Shown here piece by piece: positions 33,756 to 45,167 of a stretch of DNA of 64,000 nt. This stretch comes from Neurospora tetrasperma FGSC 2508 (Eukaryota; Ascomycota; Sordariomycetes; Sordariales; Sordariaceae). Each line of letters opens with the position of its first letter. The stretch's first letter is position 1. Both the position numbers and the translations under genes were made by a program. The stretch spans positions 5,242,345-5,306,344 of the forward strand of contig NW_009799100.1 of NCBI RefSeq assembly GCF_000213175.1, written 5' to 3'. The notes under the pieces are model-generated. The model was not told where the DNA came from. It did not search any database and saw nothing but the letters and a program-made list of their open reading frames with translations.

Positions 33756-36333
33756 CTAAGCCTCCTCGACGACAGGCTTCGGAGCGTCGGCATCGGTCAT
33801 CTCGTCGTCCTTGGCACCTTCTTGGGCGGCCTTCTCGGCAGCCTCCTTGGCCTTGCGGGCCTCCTCCTCAGCCTTCTTGGCGGCCTTCTCGGCCTCGAGC
33901 TTCTCCTGGAGAGCTTGCCTCTCAGCCTCAACCTTGTCGAAGTAGCGCTGGACGACGGGGCCGGCGAGGGCGCGGATCTCTTCGATCTTGGCGACGTAGA
34001 CGGCCTTGGTGGCATCGTCACCCTCATCGTAGAGCCAGTCCTGTTTAATTTGGTTAGTATCAGCTGGTTACTTGCTTAGGGGGGGAAATCATAACATACC
34101 TCAACCTCCATGAGCTTAGCACGGATCTTCTCCTTCTCCTCCTCGGAGGCGAGGTCAGCGTACTGGTCGTCGAGCTTGTTGCGAAGGTCGTAGATGTAGG
34201 TCTCGAGCTCGTTCTTCTTCTCCTCGGTATCGGCAACGAGCTTGTCCTCCATGATCATGGCCTGCTCCCTCTCAATGGCGGCGTTCTTGGCGGCGGGGTC
34301 GAGGGACGGGGTGGCGCTGACGACAGGAAGCTCGCCCTTGCGGACCTGCTTCTTAACCTTGCGGGTCTTGGGCTTGTCGCCTTCCATGACAACCTTTTCG
34401 TGGGTTAGCTTTTCCTCGTCCAAATTTTCGTGCGTTCCACCATCGAGAGACTGCGTTGAACCGTCGAAAAGTTTACGGCGCTTCGTAGGACTGTCCGATG
34501 ACGTCCTGTTTTCACTAATAAGAATATTACTCACATCACCGTTCTCATCCTTGACCTCCTCCTCGACCTCCTGGTCTTCGACGTAGTAGGCGCTCTCAAC
34601 GTTAAGAATACCGTGAATGTTGATACGAGCCTTGAGCTTGCAAATCATAAAGTCCTCGGGACCCTCGGTGGCATGAACACCCTTGATGGAGAAGCGACCA
34701 ATGAAGGGAGAGGTCTTGCCGGGGAGCTCCTCGGGGTTAGTGTACCTGGCCTCGAGATCGAAAGGCTGCTTGCGGTAGAAGGTAAGAATCTTAGTGGAGG
34801 GGAGGACGTTGCCCTTGTTGAAGACGACGAGGCTGGTGTCCTCATCGGGAATATCGGCATCCTTCTCCCAGGTGAACTCGATGGGGTAGTTGATGATGTC
34901 CTGGACCTGAAAGTCGCGGACCTTGAAGACAGGGGAGAGGATGGCGCAGCTGAAAGCGCAGCCACGGGCAATGGCCTCATCCTGGTTCATGGTGAAGGAA
35001 AGCTGCTTGCCGAAGAAAGCCTGGATGCGCTCCTTGACGGAGGGGACACGAGAGCCACCACCGACGACCTCGATGATGTCGATATCGTCCTTGGTGAGCT
35101 TGGCGTCGGCGAGGGCCTGCTCGAGAGGAACGTGGACCTTGGCGAGGAGGGGCTCAACCATGGCCTCGAACTCCTGGCGGGTGATCATGGCGCGGACATC
35201 GATGTCGTTCATGAGGGACTCGATGTTGAGAGGAGCCTGCTGGTTGGCAGAAAGGATCTTCTTGAGCTTCTCGGCAGCGGCGAGGACACGGCAGACGGCC
35301 TTGGGGTTGGTGAAGATGTCGATCTTGTATTTGCCAAGGAACTCCTTATGAAGATGGTCGAGCAGAGCCTTGTCGAAGTTGCGGCCACCAAAGTGACGGT
35401 CGCAGGCGGTGGCCTTGACGGAAAGCTCGCCCTTCTTGAACTCGACAATGGAGCAGGTGTAGTTGGAGTAGCCGACATCGACAAAGGCGACTCTCCTGGG
35501 CTTCTCCTCGGGGCCGGGAAGGTCGAGTTTTGTGATGCCCCAGCCGAGAGCGGCAGCGGTGGTGTCGTTGATGAGGCGGAGGGGACGGAGGCCGGCGATC
35601 TCGGCGGCATCCAAGATGCTCCTGCGCTGCTTGTCGGTGAACCAGGCGGGGACGCTCAAGACGAGCTCCTGGACGGCGACCTTGACCTCAGCCTGGGTGG
35701 TCTGCTTGATCTTGCTCATGAACATGGCGATGAGCTCTGTGGCGGAAAACTTGCGCTTCTCGCCGAGGTAGGTGACCTCGGCACCGACCTCGCCATTGAC
35801 GTCGACCAAGGTGGCGGAGATGAACTGCTGCTCAATGGCGACATCGGGGTCGTCGAGAGTGCGGCCGGCGAGGCGCTTGAGGCAGCCGACGGTGTTCTTC
35901 AGGTTGGAGATCTCCTGGGTCTTGGCGGGCTCACCGATATACCGGCTCTTGGGGCCAAAGCCAACGAGCGAAGGAGTAGCCCGGTTGGAGACTTCGTTTG
36001 TGATCTGTCAGATAAGAGGCTCGTCAGTACTTGGTCGTCATCCACTGCGTGTATGGAGGCGCTATCGCCCCGCGCAAAGCATGCTCCCCTTCCACTTGGA
36101 GACAGAGTCTATGCGATGAGCTGGGGACGATGGCCAGAGGAAGGTCGAGCTTGGGAAAGGGTACGTACGACATCGACACCGCGGTTTCTGGCAACAGCAA
36201 TGACGGTATTAAGAGCGCCAAAATCGACACCTGGCAAGGCCCATGTTAGCGCATGCTCTCTGATCCTGGATCGCGGCCGGCGACAGTTTAGTTGAGAAGG
36301 GAGGAAGAATGGTAACATACCGACGACAGACAT
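33756..36333 (-). CDS. hsp88: Heat shock protein Hsp88 (Hsp110/Sse1-class Hsp70 relative)
   Basis: Exons 36333..36321, 36230..36169, 36004..34100 and 34040..33756 join to 754 residues, or 707 if the stop-free 141-nt intron 34534..34394 inside exon 3 is removed. I recall 707 as the reported size of N. crassa Hsp88 (from memory, unchecked). Hsp110 proteins are nucleotide-exchange factors and holdases for Hsp70. The nucleotide-binding domain begins VGVDFGALNTVIAVA and contains LINDTTAAALGWG and VVGGGSRVPSV. The substrate-binding half has a long acidic loop (YYVEDQEVEEEVKDENGD) followed by KPKTRKVKKQVRKGELPV. Helical C-terminus rich in Ala/Glu/Lys, ending PKPVVEEA at TAG 33758-33756. A further 64 in-frame codons of similar character follow that stop. 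The upstream region has no perfect TTCnnGAA heat-shock pair that I can see. Confidence 0.95.
34394..34534 (-). other. Frame-neutral intron (exitron-like) within hsp88 exon 3
   Basis: On the minus strand a GTGAGTAATA donor at 34534 and a GCTAAC branch site followed by CACGAAAAG acceptor at 34394 bound 141 nt with no stop codon in the reading frame. Splicing joins DENGD to VVMEGDKPKTRKV; retention inserts 47 residues that include SPTKRRKLF. Canonical signals make splicing the default expectation. Confidence 0.75.
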
Positions 36334-38590
36334 TGTGGCGGTTGGATATGAAGAACTGTAAAAGCAAAGGCTATGTGTAAATAAAACTGGTCTCTCTCTC
36401 TCGGGGTTATCTCGTGTGGTGATAGTGGTAGTGGTAGTGGTGGTGTTTCGAGTAGTATCAAGGTGGTATGGGGGGACACCTCGAGGCTTCAAAATGGGAA
36501 GGGAGGGGTAGTCGATAGGATAGGACGCTAGGAAGGCGGTTGTATGTCGAGAAGACGTTTTGGAGATTTGCTCACCACAACAAAGAAGGTCTGTTTGGGG
36601 GGGTATATGGAGGTTTGGCGACAATCAAGGGAGACGTCGACAGGCAAAGAATGGGCGGATATGGAGAGGTTTCAACGTTGAAGTCACAGAAGTGGAAAGC
36701 AGAACAAGACTGGACGTGAAGTTTATCGCAAAAAGTGGATTCCCTCTCAGCAAGCGGGACAGGTGGAGCCTTGAGTAAGGCCAAGCACAGCAACTTAAAC
36801 TGGAGACTGGAAAAAAAATCAGCGAAAAATGTTGCCCGACCGGCACTGGAGACGCTGAGACTCAGAGAGCAGGCACGGCGTGGGCGGGCAACAAGTATCC
36901 GTTCGGGCTACAGGGACCTTGAGGACCCCCCAACTGGAAGCTTGCCAAATGTGCCCCTCTAACCCCGCCCCCGGGGGGTCGAGTCTGGGCCAAGCCTTCC
37001 CCAGAAGCTGGGAGAAGCTTCTCGATTGGATCGCCCTACCTATTGGCGGTGTCATCCCGACCTGATTAACTCGGGCTTGTGTCATGTTTTGAAGAAAGAT
37101 CCCGTCTCCTTCAACTGCTTGTAGTGTAGTGTAGGACAGGTCTGGACAGGTCTGGTCAGCTCGGTAAGTTAGGTTGTTGTCCTTGGGTGTCGATGACAAC
37201 TTGAGGAGACAGGAGTCAGCGAGAGAAGCACTTTTCGAACTCCCGTCTTCTTTTCTATCCGTAGCAGGCGCGGATACCTATCGTTACAAGGCACGTCATT
37301 CACACCGGACTCAGGGCAAGCAGCGGCCGGGGCAGCTGCAAGGCAAACTGCCAACAGCATGGAGCCCAGGCAGGTGGGGTTAGCTGTGCCAAGTACTGAT
37401 ACATATCTTATCACTCTGTTCACCCCAAGGAGGTGTGCCCATCATCCCACTTTCATCTTCACAGTCTGGGTTTTCACCTCTTGTGCCCCATCTCACCGCC
37501 CACAAGACAACAGTCAAACAGTGTGGTTGCCCTTGACCCAGAACTGTCTTGGCTTAGGCGGCACCTCAATCATTGCTGGCAGGCTCGGCAGGAACGATCT
37601 TCAAGACCGATATCTTCAACCAATTGTCTTGGTGTTGAGCTTTCGGCGTTTTGCACTTCATGATTTCTGTCAAGCGGCAATTGACTCACAGCAAAGTTCC
37701 CAATTCTCACCGCTCACTGTTTGGCAATCTGCTCAAAACCTCATTCATGATAGCCTCACTTTCCAAATTCGCCTCCCACGTCAACCGGCGGGTCCATTCC
37801 CGGAGCAGCCCAGGTTTTCCACTCGCCGATTGAACGGTCCCAAAAGGGCATTCATTCACAAGGCCAAGATGTCCCAAGATCAGGCATCTTGACATGTTGA
37901 CACATAGACTGTCGCTGTGGTACTTTGTACATAACAATTACCCAATTCTAATCCAGGCGCAATTCTTGGGTTTCTTGGCTGCCGTTTTGGAATTTGGGCT
38001 CTGGCCGGTTGTATACTACGATCGCATATCAAGATTCATGTCTTGCAAGGCTTATCCCGTCCTCACGAAGTTTCGTGGGAGTTCCAAACAATGCCACACC
38101 AGCCAAGTGGCCAACTCGGTTCGTGATGTTTCCAAGGATCGTAAACAGATTCTGAAGGTTGAAAACATACCTCGCCACACTTGCCTTACCCAACTTCCAT
38201 CATCGGTTTCCGCCACGAAGTTTTAATCCCTACTTGCTCTACTTGCCAAGTACAAGATGGAAGTGAGAGCATGTCGAGCCGCCTCAACTTCGCCGTTCTT
38301 TTTCCTGCCAGACGCTTCCTTAATATCCAACCAATTTATTATTGTCCGAATCTGTGTCATACTCACGAAATCCGGATCCATCTAGGCTATTCTCATATTC
38401 TAATACATACAAAAACATCCTCGCAATTCATGATACGAACTAACAAGTGTCGCCCGTTGTCCCAGTAACCACCCCACTGTTGACATACCCATGTCCAGAC
38501 ACAGCCTAGAAAAGGGGTGGCACCCAGCCTGCCCAACCTATCCAGCCCCATTACTTCTCTCAACATCTCAAAAGCTCACCTCACCAAAAG
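36334..38590. other. Intergenic: hsp88 promoter and chitin synthase 3' flank
   Basis: About 2.3 kb. A plus-strand open frame near 37359-37892 lacks codon bias and any domain and is not called. Contains the hsp88 leader and promoter at its left end. Confidence 0.45.
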
Positions 38591-41445
38591 CTATCTCTGA
38601 TGTGACCCCTGCCCCCCTCTCCTTCCATGCCCAGGCGCATCAGAACCACCATCATGTGACACCTCAATCTCACTCTCCACTTGATCCATAGTTGACGTCC
38701 TCATCCAACTCGCCCTGCCCAGAGGACTCCTATGATGTTGTTGTTGTTGTTGTTGTTGTTGCTGATGATTCGTTCCATTCGGAGCTGGCGGCATAGGCAC
38801 AGAGAACGACCCTCCTTGCTGCCCATACCCATACTCCTGATAGGGGGTAAGACTTGGAGAGGCAGCCGGCCACCCCCCAGAAACCGATTCGACGCTATCA
38901 CTACTTGCCACCATACGATACGGTGACGGCGAGGGAGGGAGTGCCTGCCGTCCGACATACTCTGCCGCCGAGTCGGTATAATCATACCCAGCTCTTCTCA
39001 GATCGGACTCGGAAAACTCGTAAACCTGGCCGGGAGGAGGAGCCTGTTGTTGTGGACCAAGGACCCGGGTAGGGTTACCCGCCACCAAGTGTCCAGAGCT
39101 AGCCTGCGCAAGCTCGTATTTCCTGCGATCTTCTTCGCCCATGATATTTTCTACCCGACGGGGCGTGTACACCGACATGCTATTCCCACCAGTGGTGTGC
39201 GCAGAGAAGGTGCTGTCGAAAGAGTCACGATGTTGGAGCTGGTGTTGCTGATACTGCTGTTGTTGGTATTGTTGGTGCTGCTGCCTTTTGCCAGTGACGG
39301 CAGAACCAGCTACGGTAGGTAACACCATAGACGACCCGCCGGCGTGGGCAAACAAGCTGACGGAAGCCACGGAGTCGTCAAAATGTTGATACAACCCGTT
39401 GGCAGAACGCTCAGGCGCAGCGAACTTGCCCACTAGCTTGTCGGGCGGCTGGAGGATGCTCTTGGAGCGGCCGAGACCACCGCCGCCGCCAGTGCTAATG
39501 CCGGTGGTGAAGCCCTTGTCTTCTAGCATGCCCTTGCGCTCTTGGGCGGCCGGGATAAAAGACTCGGGCACAATGTTGAGATCGTCACCCGTCTTCTCGG
39601 CCATTTCAATGGCTTCCTGTGCGGTGGTGGTCGAGTCGGCGGCTGCGGCGTCGGCGCGCGGGCCGCCCCAGGTGCGCTGGCCGGCGGTGAAGATGCCGTA
39701 GATCATGTAGTACCAGTTGAAAAAGGGGTTGAGGACGAACATCAGGGGGTAGAGCCAGATCTTGAAGCGGCGCAGTTTGGCGCCAAAGTAGATCATCATG
39801 AGCCAGTTGAGACCCAGCGAAATGGCGATGAAGCCGACGGGGAGGTCGTCGATCTTCTTGGTGGTGGTGATGAGGGCGAGCACCATGATGAAGAACAGCA
39901 ACGCCGTGGTGCGGATGGTGTTTTGCATGAAGCGCACCAGGATCAGGATCGGGTACCGCTTCCACAGCCGCCAGTCCGTCAGCATGCACACTTCGTTCGT
40001 AATAAACCCCAGGAACCACCGGCGCCGCTGCTTGATCAGCGACCGCATCGTCTGCACGGCTTCCGTCTTGCAAAAGGCCGACGTGCACATCTGGATCTGG
40101 TGTCGCTTCTTCGCGCCGATCATAAACAGGTGCGTCAGCCAGCGGTCCTCGCCCAAGTGCGACTTGGCGTAGTCGAACAGGTCCTCGCAGTTCTCGGCCT
40201 TGTCGGCAAAGTAATATTTGGCCATTCTCCTGAAGGCCGAAAACCGAAGCATGGTCAGGGCGCCCGGAAGACAAGTTACGGCGCCGCACCCGGACTCGAC
40301 GGTGCGCTCAAACAGCTGGCCGTGGATGTACTCCATGTCCTGCAGCAGCGTGATCAAGCTGTGTTTTTGGGTTGTCGACGTGATCACCCCCGTCATGGCC
40401 AGCATGTCGCGCCGGTTGCCCGGGCTGAGCTCCATGTCGTAGACAAAGTTCTGCAAGCACACCTTGTCGAGGATGCAGTCCGAGTCAATAAACAAAATAA
40501 ACAGGTTGTCGTTGCGCTTCAGGTACTCGCGATACACGCGGTCGATGAGCTTGAAGGTCATCTTTTGGCAGTGGCGCTTGCCGCCGTGCGGGAAGCGGGA
40601 GACGGTGACGCGCGCGTCCTGGTAGGCGACGTCGATGGATTTGGGGTAGGAGGAGGATTCTAACGTCAGGGGCACGCCTAGCTTCTCGATGGTGTTGAGG
40701 TAGAGCTCGTCTTCCTGGTCGCCGTCGAAGGAGAGGAAGACGTGGATGCATGAGGGCGGGTAGTCGCAGTCGACGACCGAGTCGAGGGCGGCCACGAGCA
40801 CGTCGGGGTCTTCTTTGTAGCAGGGCATGACGATGACGACTTTGGGCGCCGAGACTTCGTCGAGGACTTGTTTGATGCGCTTGGTGCGGCCGAGTTGGTG
40901 GGTGACGATTTGGTAGACGCAGAAGAGCCAGGGGATGGTGAGCAGGCCGGCGAAGCTGTAGAAGGCGAACCATTGCAGGAAGCTGACCATGGCTGGTGGC
41001 CAGACTTTGACGACTTGGCTGGGAAGCGGGAGGGTGACGATCATGATGGGTAGGAAGATACATCTGGATGACGTCGATAGTTAGTTGGCTGGACATTATG
41101 TTGGTTGTAAGGGCTGGTTGTAATGGGTTGAACACATAACATAACATACCTCAGCAACATAAAGGCAATTCCTATGATCACTGACAATACCCTGACTGTC
41201 CAGTGTTCAGCCTTTACAAACACTTTCCAGAGACAGTACATGAACGCGGCGATCCATAAGAACCACTCGAGACATGCCGCGAGCATGACCAGTCCCACGA
41301 TGGCCGTATAGACGATCTGGGAAGAAGAAGTGCAAAAGTTAGCCAGGCGACCCAATTCCCCTCTCCTCTTACTCACCAAAGACAGTGAATGATTCCTTAC
41401 CTCTTTCACGGGCCATTCGTCCTCCCCAAGGTGATTGATAGTCAT
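38591..41445 (-). CDS. chs-6: Class VI chitin synthase
   Basis: Exons 41445..41401, 41316..41150 and 41063..38591 join to 894 residues. The enzyme polymerises UDP-GlcNAc into cell-wall chitin at the plasma membrane. N-terminal membrane segments (IVYTAIVGLVMLAACLEWF; VLSVIIGIAFMLLRCIFLP; FLQWFAFYSFAGLLTIPWLF) precede the glycosyltransferase core. Catalytic motifs are intact: VVIVMPCYKEDPDVL, FIDSDCILD, CGAVTCLPGALTM, GEDRWLTHLF and the QRRRW signature. Three or more membrane segments follow, then a 330-residue low-complexity cytosolic tail with Gln-rich runs (encoded by a CAA microsatellite near 38732-38762). Absence of a myosin-motor domain separates it from class V and VII enzymes. Membership in class VI is from remembered family features. 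Confidence 0.9.
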
Positions 41446-41560
41446 ATCGTTTGACTTTCCCTCTTTTCCTTTTTCTTTTTTTTTCTCCCACTCTCCAAAA
41501 CGGTATCCCAAACGATGCAACACTGCAAAGAGCAGCCAAAAGGCAGACGTATATATTCGC

Positions 41561-41637
41561 CCAGTGTCCAGTGTCCAGTGTCCAGTGTCCAGTGTCCAGT
41601 GTCCAGTGTCCAGTGTCCAGTGTCCAGTGTCCAGTGT
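41561..41637. repeat. CCAGTGT minisatellite, 11 perfect copies
   Basis: Eleven identical tandem 7-bp units starting 116 bp upstream of the chitin synthase ATG. Read from the chitin synthase strand the unit is ACACTGG. It probably lies in the promoter or 5' leader and should be length-variable among strains. Confidence 0.95.
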
Positions 41638-43614
41638 CCCGTCGCGTATATTCACCAGCCTGGATTTTCCAAAAAACGAAGAAGAATTGGCGATGAACCG
41701 CAGAGAAAGCCAGGTGTTTTTAGTTTTCTTTACTCCTCTTCTTTTTTTTTTTTCTAACCGGCACGTTCAAACCGGCACAGAAACTGGAAAAAAAAAAAAA
41801 GGCGCCCACTAGGTAGAAATAACGGATACCACGAAAAACAAGCGGTGTCCCTCCTAAAGACCAAAGACGGGGGGAAGGAGAGGGGAGGAGAAGAGAGAGA
41901 GAGGGGGAAACGGAAAGGTGCAGCAAACGCGAGACTTTTCTTCTACTATTCTTGTCACAGTCTTTCTATACAGTCATAGTCTCCTCTCAAAGTTTGGTCT
42001 ACCAGCCTGAGTCTGAGTCGTCACGCAAGGTTTTCGCTTGTCTCGGTGGCGAGTGGACGGGTGAACGGGTGAACGGGCGGACGGGTGGTTGCAGAGCGAG
42101 CCGGCGAGACGAGACCAAACAATACAATACGACACGCGCACGCTTTGAACGCAACACGAAGTCTGTGTTGTGTGTACAATGTAGATCCAGCGGCCGGGTA
42201 GGAAGGGGGAAGGGACACTCTTTTTTCGTGAAGATCGCAAGGGGATGGCTGTTGTTGTTGGCTGGGAAAGGATTGGACACACTATCCGAGAGCGAGAGAG
42301 AAGAAAGCTTCAAGAGAATAAACACATGGGCGTTATATGCTTCGTTATTGTCAAACCATGCTCCCTCAAATGTCCAAATTATACTCGTTCTCCCAGTCCC
42401 GAGCGCCTAAACTAAATAACATGCATATCTACACCTCATGTTGTACTCCTCTTGACTCAAGTATGTACAACTTCCGGAGACTTGACTTGGGTTAAGTTAA
42501 GCCAGGGCAAGGGTTAGGAATATATGGTAGGTATTGTAATTAGATGTCGTGCATGCCCGGGTCCGGGGGTAAGAGGAAAAGAGAGGGTGAAAAAATAAAA
42601 TAAAATAAGGAGTTAGCGTTTAGGCATCTGGCTTCGGGAAACAGAGCGACGACTTTGGACTCGCGACATCGTTTGTTTTCCATCTCCCATCTTTTTATTT
42701 CTACATCTCTTCATTTCTTCATCACTCCATCTTCCAGCGCGGAACCGAAAGACGGAAGATAAGTAAATTAAAGCTAATGAAGTTCGAACTGAGTTCAAGG
42801 GGAAAGAGCAAAAGTGTGGTTCTGACCCAACTAGCAACGTGACCAAGTCCGGTTCGGGCAATTTGGAGATAAATGAAAATAGTTTATGTATGTATGGCTT
42901 TTTAACCGGCCGGCCGGCGTCACCACCCACTCGCTTCCTTCTTACCTTCCTTCCCGTGTTTTCCACGTCCCGTCCGTCGATGGCGAAGCTCGAGGGCGAC
43001 AAACCTCCCTCCCACCTCCCATCTCCCACCTCCTCATAGTGAGATTTGCATCTACGAGGTACGAGAGACCTACCATCTGAACATGGACAGTTTTCTGGGG
43101 AGAGATGGTATAATGCACAAGATCGGTGTTCCTTCCACTCTCGTCGCATTCCATTCTTCAATTAACTACGTACCGTCGTACCGATGGCGCCATCACTTTG
43201 TCTAATTCAAGTGTATAAGGACTACAGGAATGTCCCTAGTATCTACAAGGAATCCGGGCAGCCATTTCTCTTGTATTTAAAGGGGATCTTGCAGAAGGGG
43301 GGGTGGGTGCACAGACCCTCTGGAAGCCGCTGCCTATTAAAATCGCGAGCTGGCTACTAAAAAAGAGGTATTAACATACCTATCTAAGGGACTCGATTCA
43401 AACGTTGTTTCAGTTATTTTCTTTACTTCCTTCACCACTTCACTCCACCACTTCACGCCGTCATCATCATCTAGTTCCATAAGCAGCTTCGTTCGCTATG
43501 TCTCAAGATCGATCTCATACACACACCTACTATAGATAGGTAGGTAGGTATCTCTAGGTGACCACGGTTAGTTACGACTAGTCTTGTACTGCTAGACTCA
43601 GACCTACCTAGGTA

Positions 43615-43661
43615 CCTAGACTTAGACCTAGACCTAGACCTAGACCTAGACTTAGACCTAG
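43615..43661. repeat. TAGAC(C/T) hexanucleotide repeat
   Basis: About seven tandem units of TAGACC with TAGACT variants, flanked by CCTAGG palindromes, in non-coding DNA. Confidence 0.85.
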
Positions 43662-45167
43662 GCTTTGAGTCCAGTGATGGATGGATGGATAGAAAGATGG
43701 GTGACGGTAACACCATCGGATATCATGTTCGTGTACTACGTCTAGACTACCGTCCAACTTTATACTCATGCTCGTGCTCGTGCTCATAGTCAGTCGTGGT
43801 CGTGGTCCAGTCGTCGATACGAGCAAATATGTGTACGGATGTTACCGCTGTGTTGGCTACCTACCTACGCTACTTACTAACTCTGTTTTTCGCTATAAAT
43901 ATTTAATAATAGCCTGTTTGTTTACCCTCTATAGTGTTGCTAGTGATGTGATGTACATATGTAGTAGGTTTCGAAAGGGGATTAACCCGTTACTAGACTT
44001 TAAATACCAGTTACCTACCTTGTCTGAACTTACCTCGCCCGCTCGCTACAAGCTACGGACCTACACCATAACAACATCTACATATATGCAAAATAAAAAC
44101 CTGAGGGCTCACTATGCCCTACTCAAGACCAACGAATGCTTGAAAACTATCTAGTATTTTTATAACTTTTCTCGCTTGATTTTCTTGTTCGCGATCCTCA
44201 TCAACGTCAAACACCTCCGTTTTTATTTTCATTCTTTTTTGTCTCTCCAACGCAAATCTCTCATCCCCCCAATTTTCCTTTTTGTGAACTTTATTTACCC
44301 TTGCCCACTTAGCCCAACTGAAGCAAACCCAAGAATTTTCCTCCCCAAAAAGTCGGTAGCCCTTTTTGTACTTGACTTCCTCACAGGCACCGGCACCGGC
44401 ACCAAGCGGTTCGGCTTGATAAAACCGACCCCTGTTACCCTTTCTGCCTGCCTATTAATCCCATGCGACGGTCAATACGCACCCCCCAGAAAGCTGAGTG
44501 GAAGCATAAATAACGCGGATCCAGTCTGGAAAAACAAAAAAAAGAAGGAGTTCCATCGCTAAAATAGCCGGTATGGTACCGCACGCTCGCTTGAAAGGGT
44601 TGGTTGGTTGGTCGTCTGCGTCACCCCTTCCTTCTTTTCCCATCACCCCTTCCTTTCTCCCTTCCTTCCTTCGCCACTTCCACCCACTTTTCTTTTCAAC
44701 ACTTACTCACCCAACCCATGTGCTAACCCGCCATCGACAGCCATTGCTCAGCGCCTTACCATCGAGTAAACGATGTAGTAGCTTGTATACTCATTCGGGG
44801 TTCGGCCGGCAGGCATGGTGCTGTTGGCTTAGGCCTGTGCTGTACTGTTCTGTGCTTGTTGCTCTCTCTCCAAAGGAATGAGACGTGAAGTCCAGCGAGT
44901 GAGTTGCTGATCCTGATTTGTGAACTGCTTTTGGGAAAAAAGCTACACGCGGTCTTGTTTGCTTGCTGTGTTGCTGTGTGAACTTGTTGCTTGCTTGCAA
45001 GAGAAACCGTCGAACTGTGGTGAACGCGATGCGCTCTTTTGTCTCCACGGTGGTGTAGTTTTGAAGAATAATACGTATTCTCGCTCAAAGATCATGATCA
45101 AGTCCTGTTATGTATTTCGCATTAGCATTTCATGTTGCTTGAGTCGTGACCACGAACGACAAATGAC

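Larger units (their letters stand above)
41446..45167. other. Intergenic: chitin synthase promoter/leader and upf2 3' flank
   Basis: About 3.7 kb without recognised genes. Holds the CCAGTGT minisatellite at 41561-41637, a TAGAC(C/T) repeat near 43615-43661, and several short open frames lacking codon bias or domains. The left 500 bp should carry the chitin synthase leader and promoter. Confidence 0.45.

Noticed and set aside
34613-36295. 560-codon plus-strand open frame
   Set aside because: Antisense shadow of hsp88, whose minus-strand protein is unmistakable.
36334-36800. Heat-shock elements upstream of hsp88
   Set aside because: GAA and TTC triplets occur, but no perfect nGAAnnTTCn array is seen by eye, only one-mismatch candidates such as GAGGCTTC near 36483.
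37359-37892. 177-codon plus-strand open frame between hsp88 and the chitin synthase
   Set aside because: No codon bias, no domain, mixed composition and no splice-supported extension. Probably chance.
39542-40663. 373-codon plus-strand open frame
   Set aside because: Antisense of the chitin synthase catalytic region; no recognisable domain.
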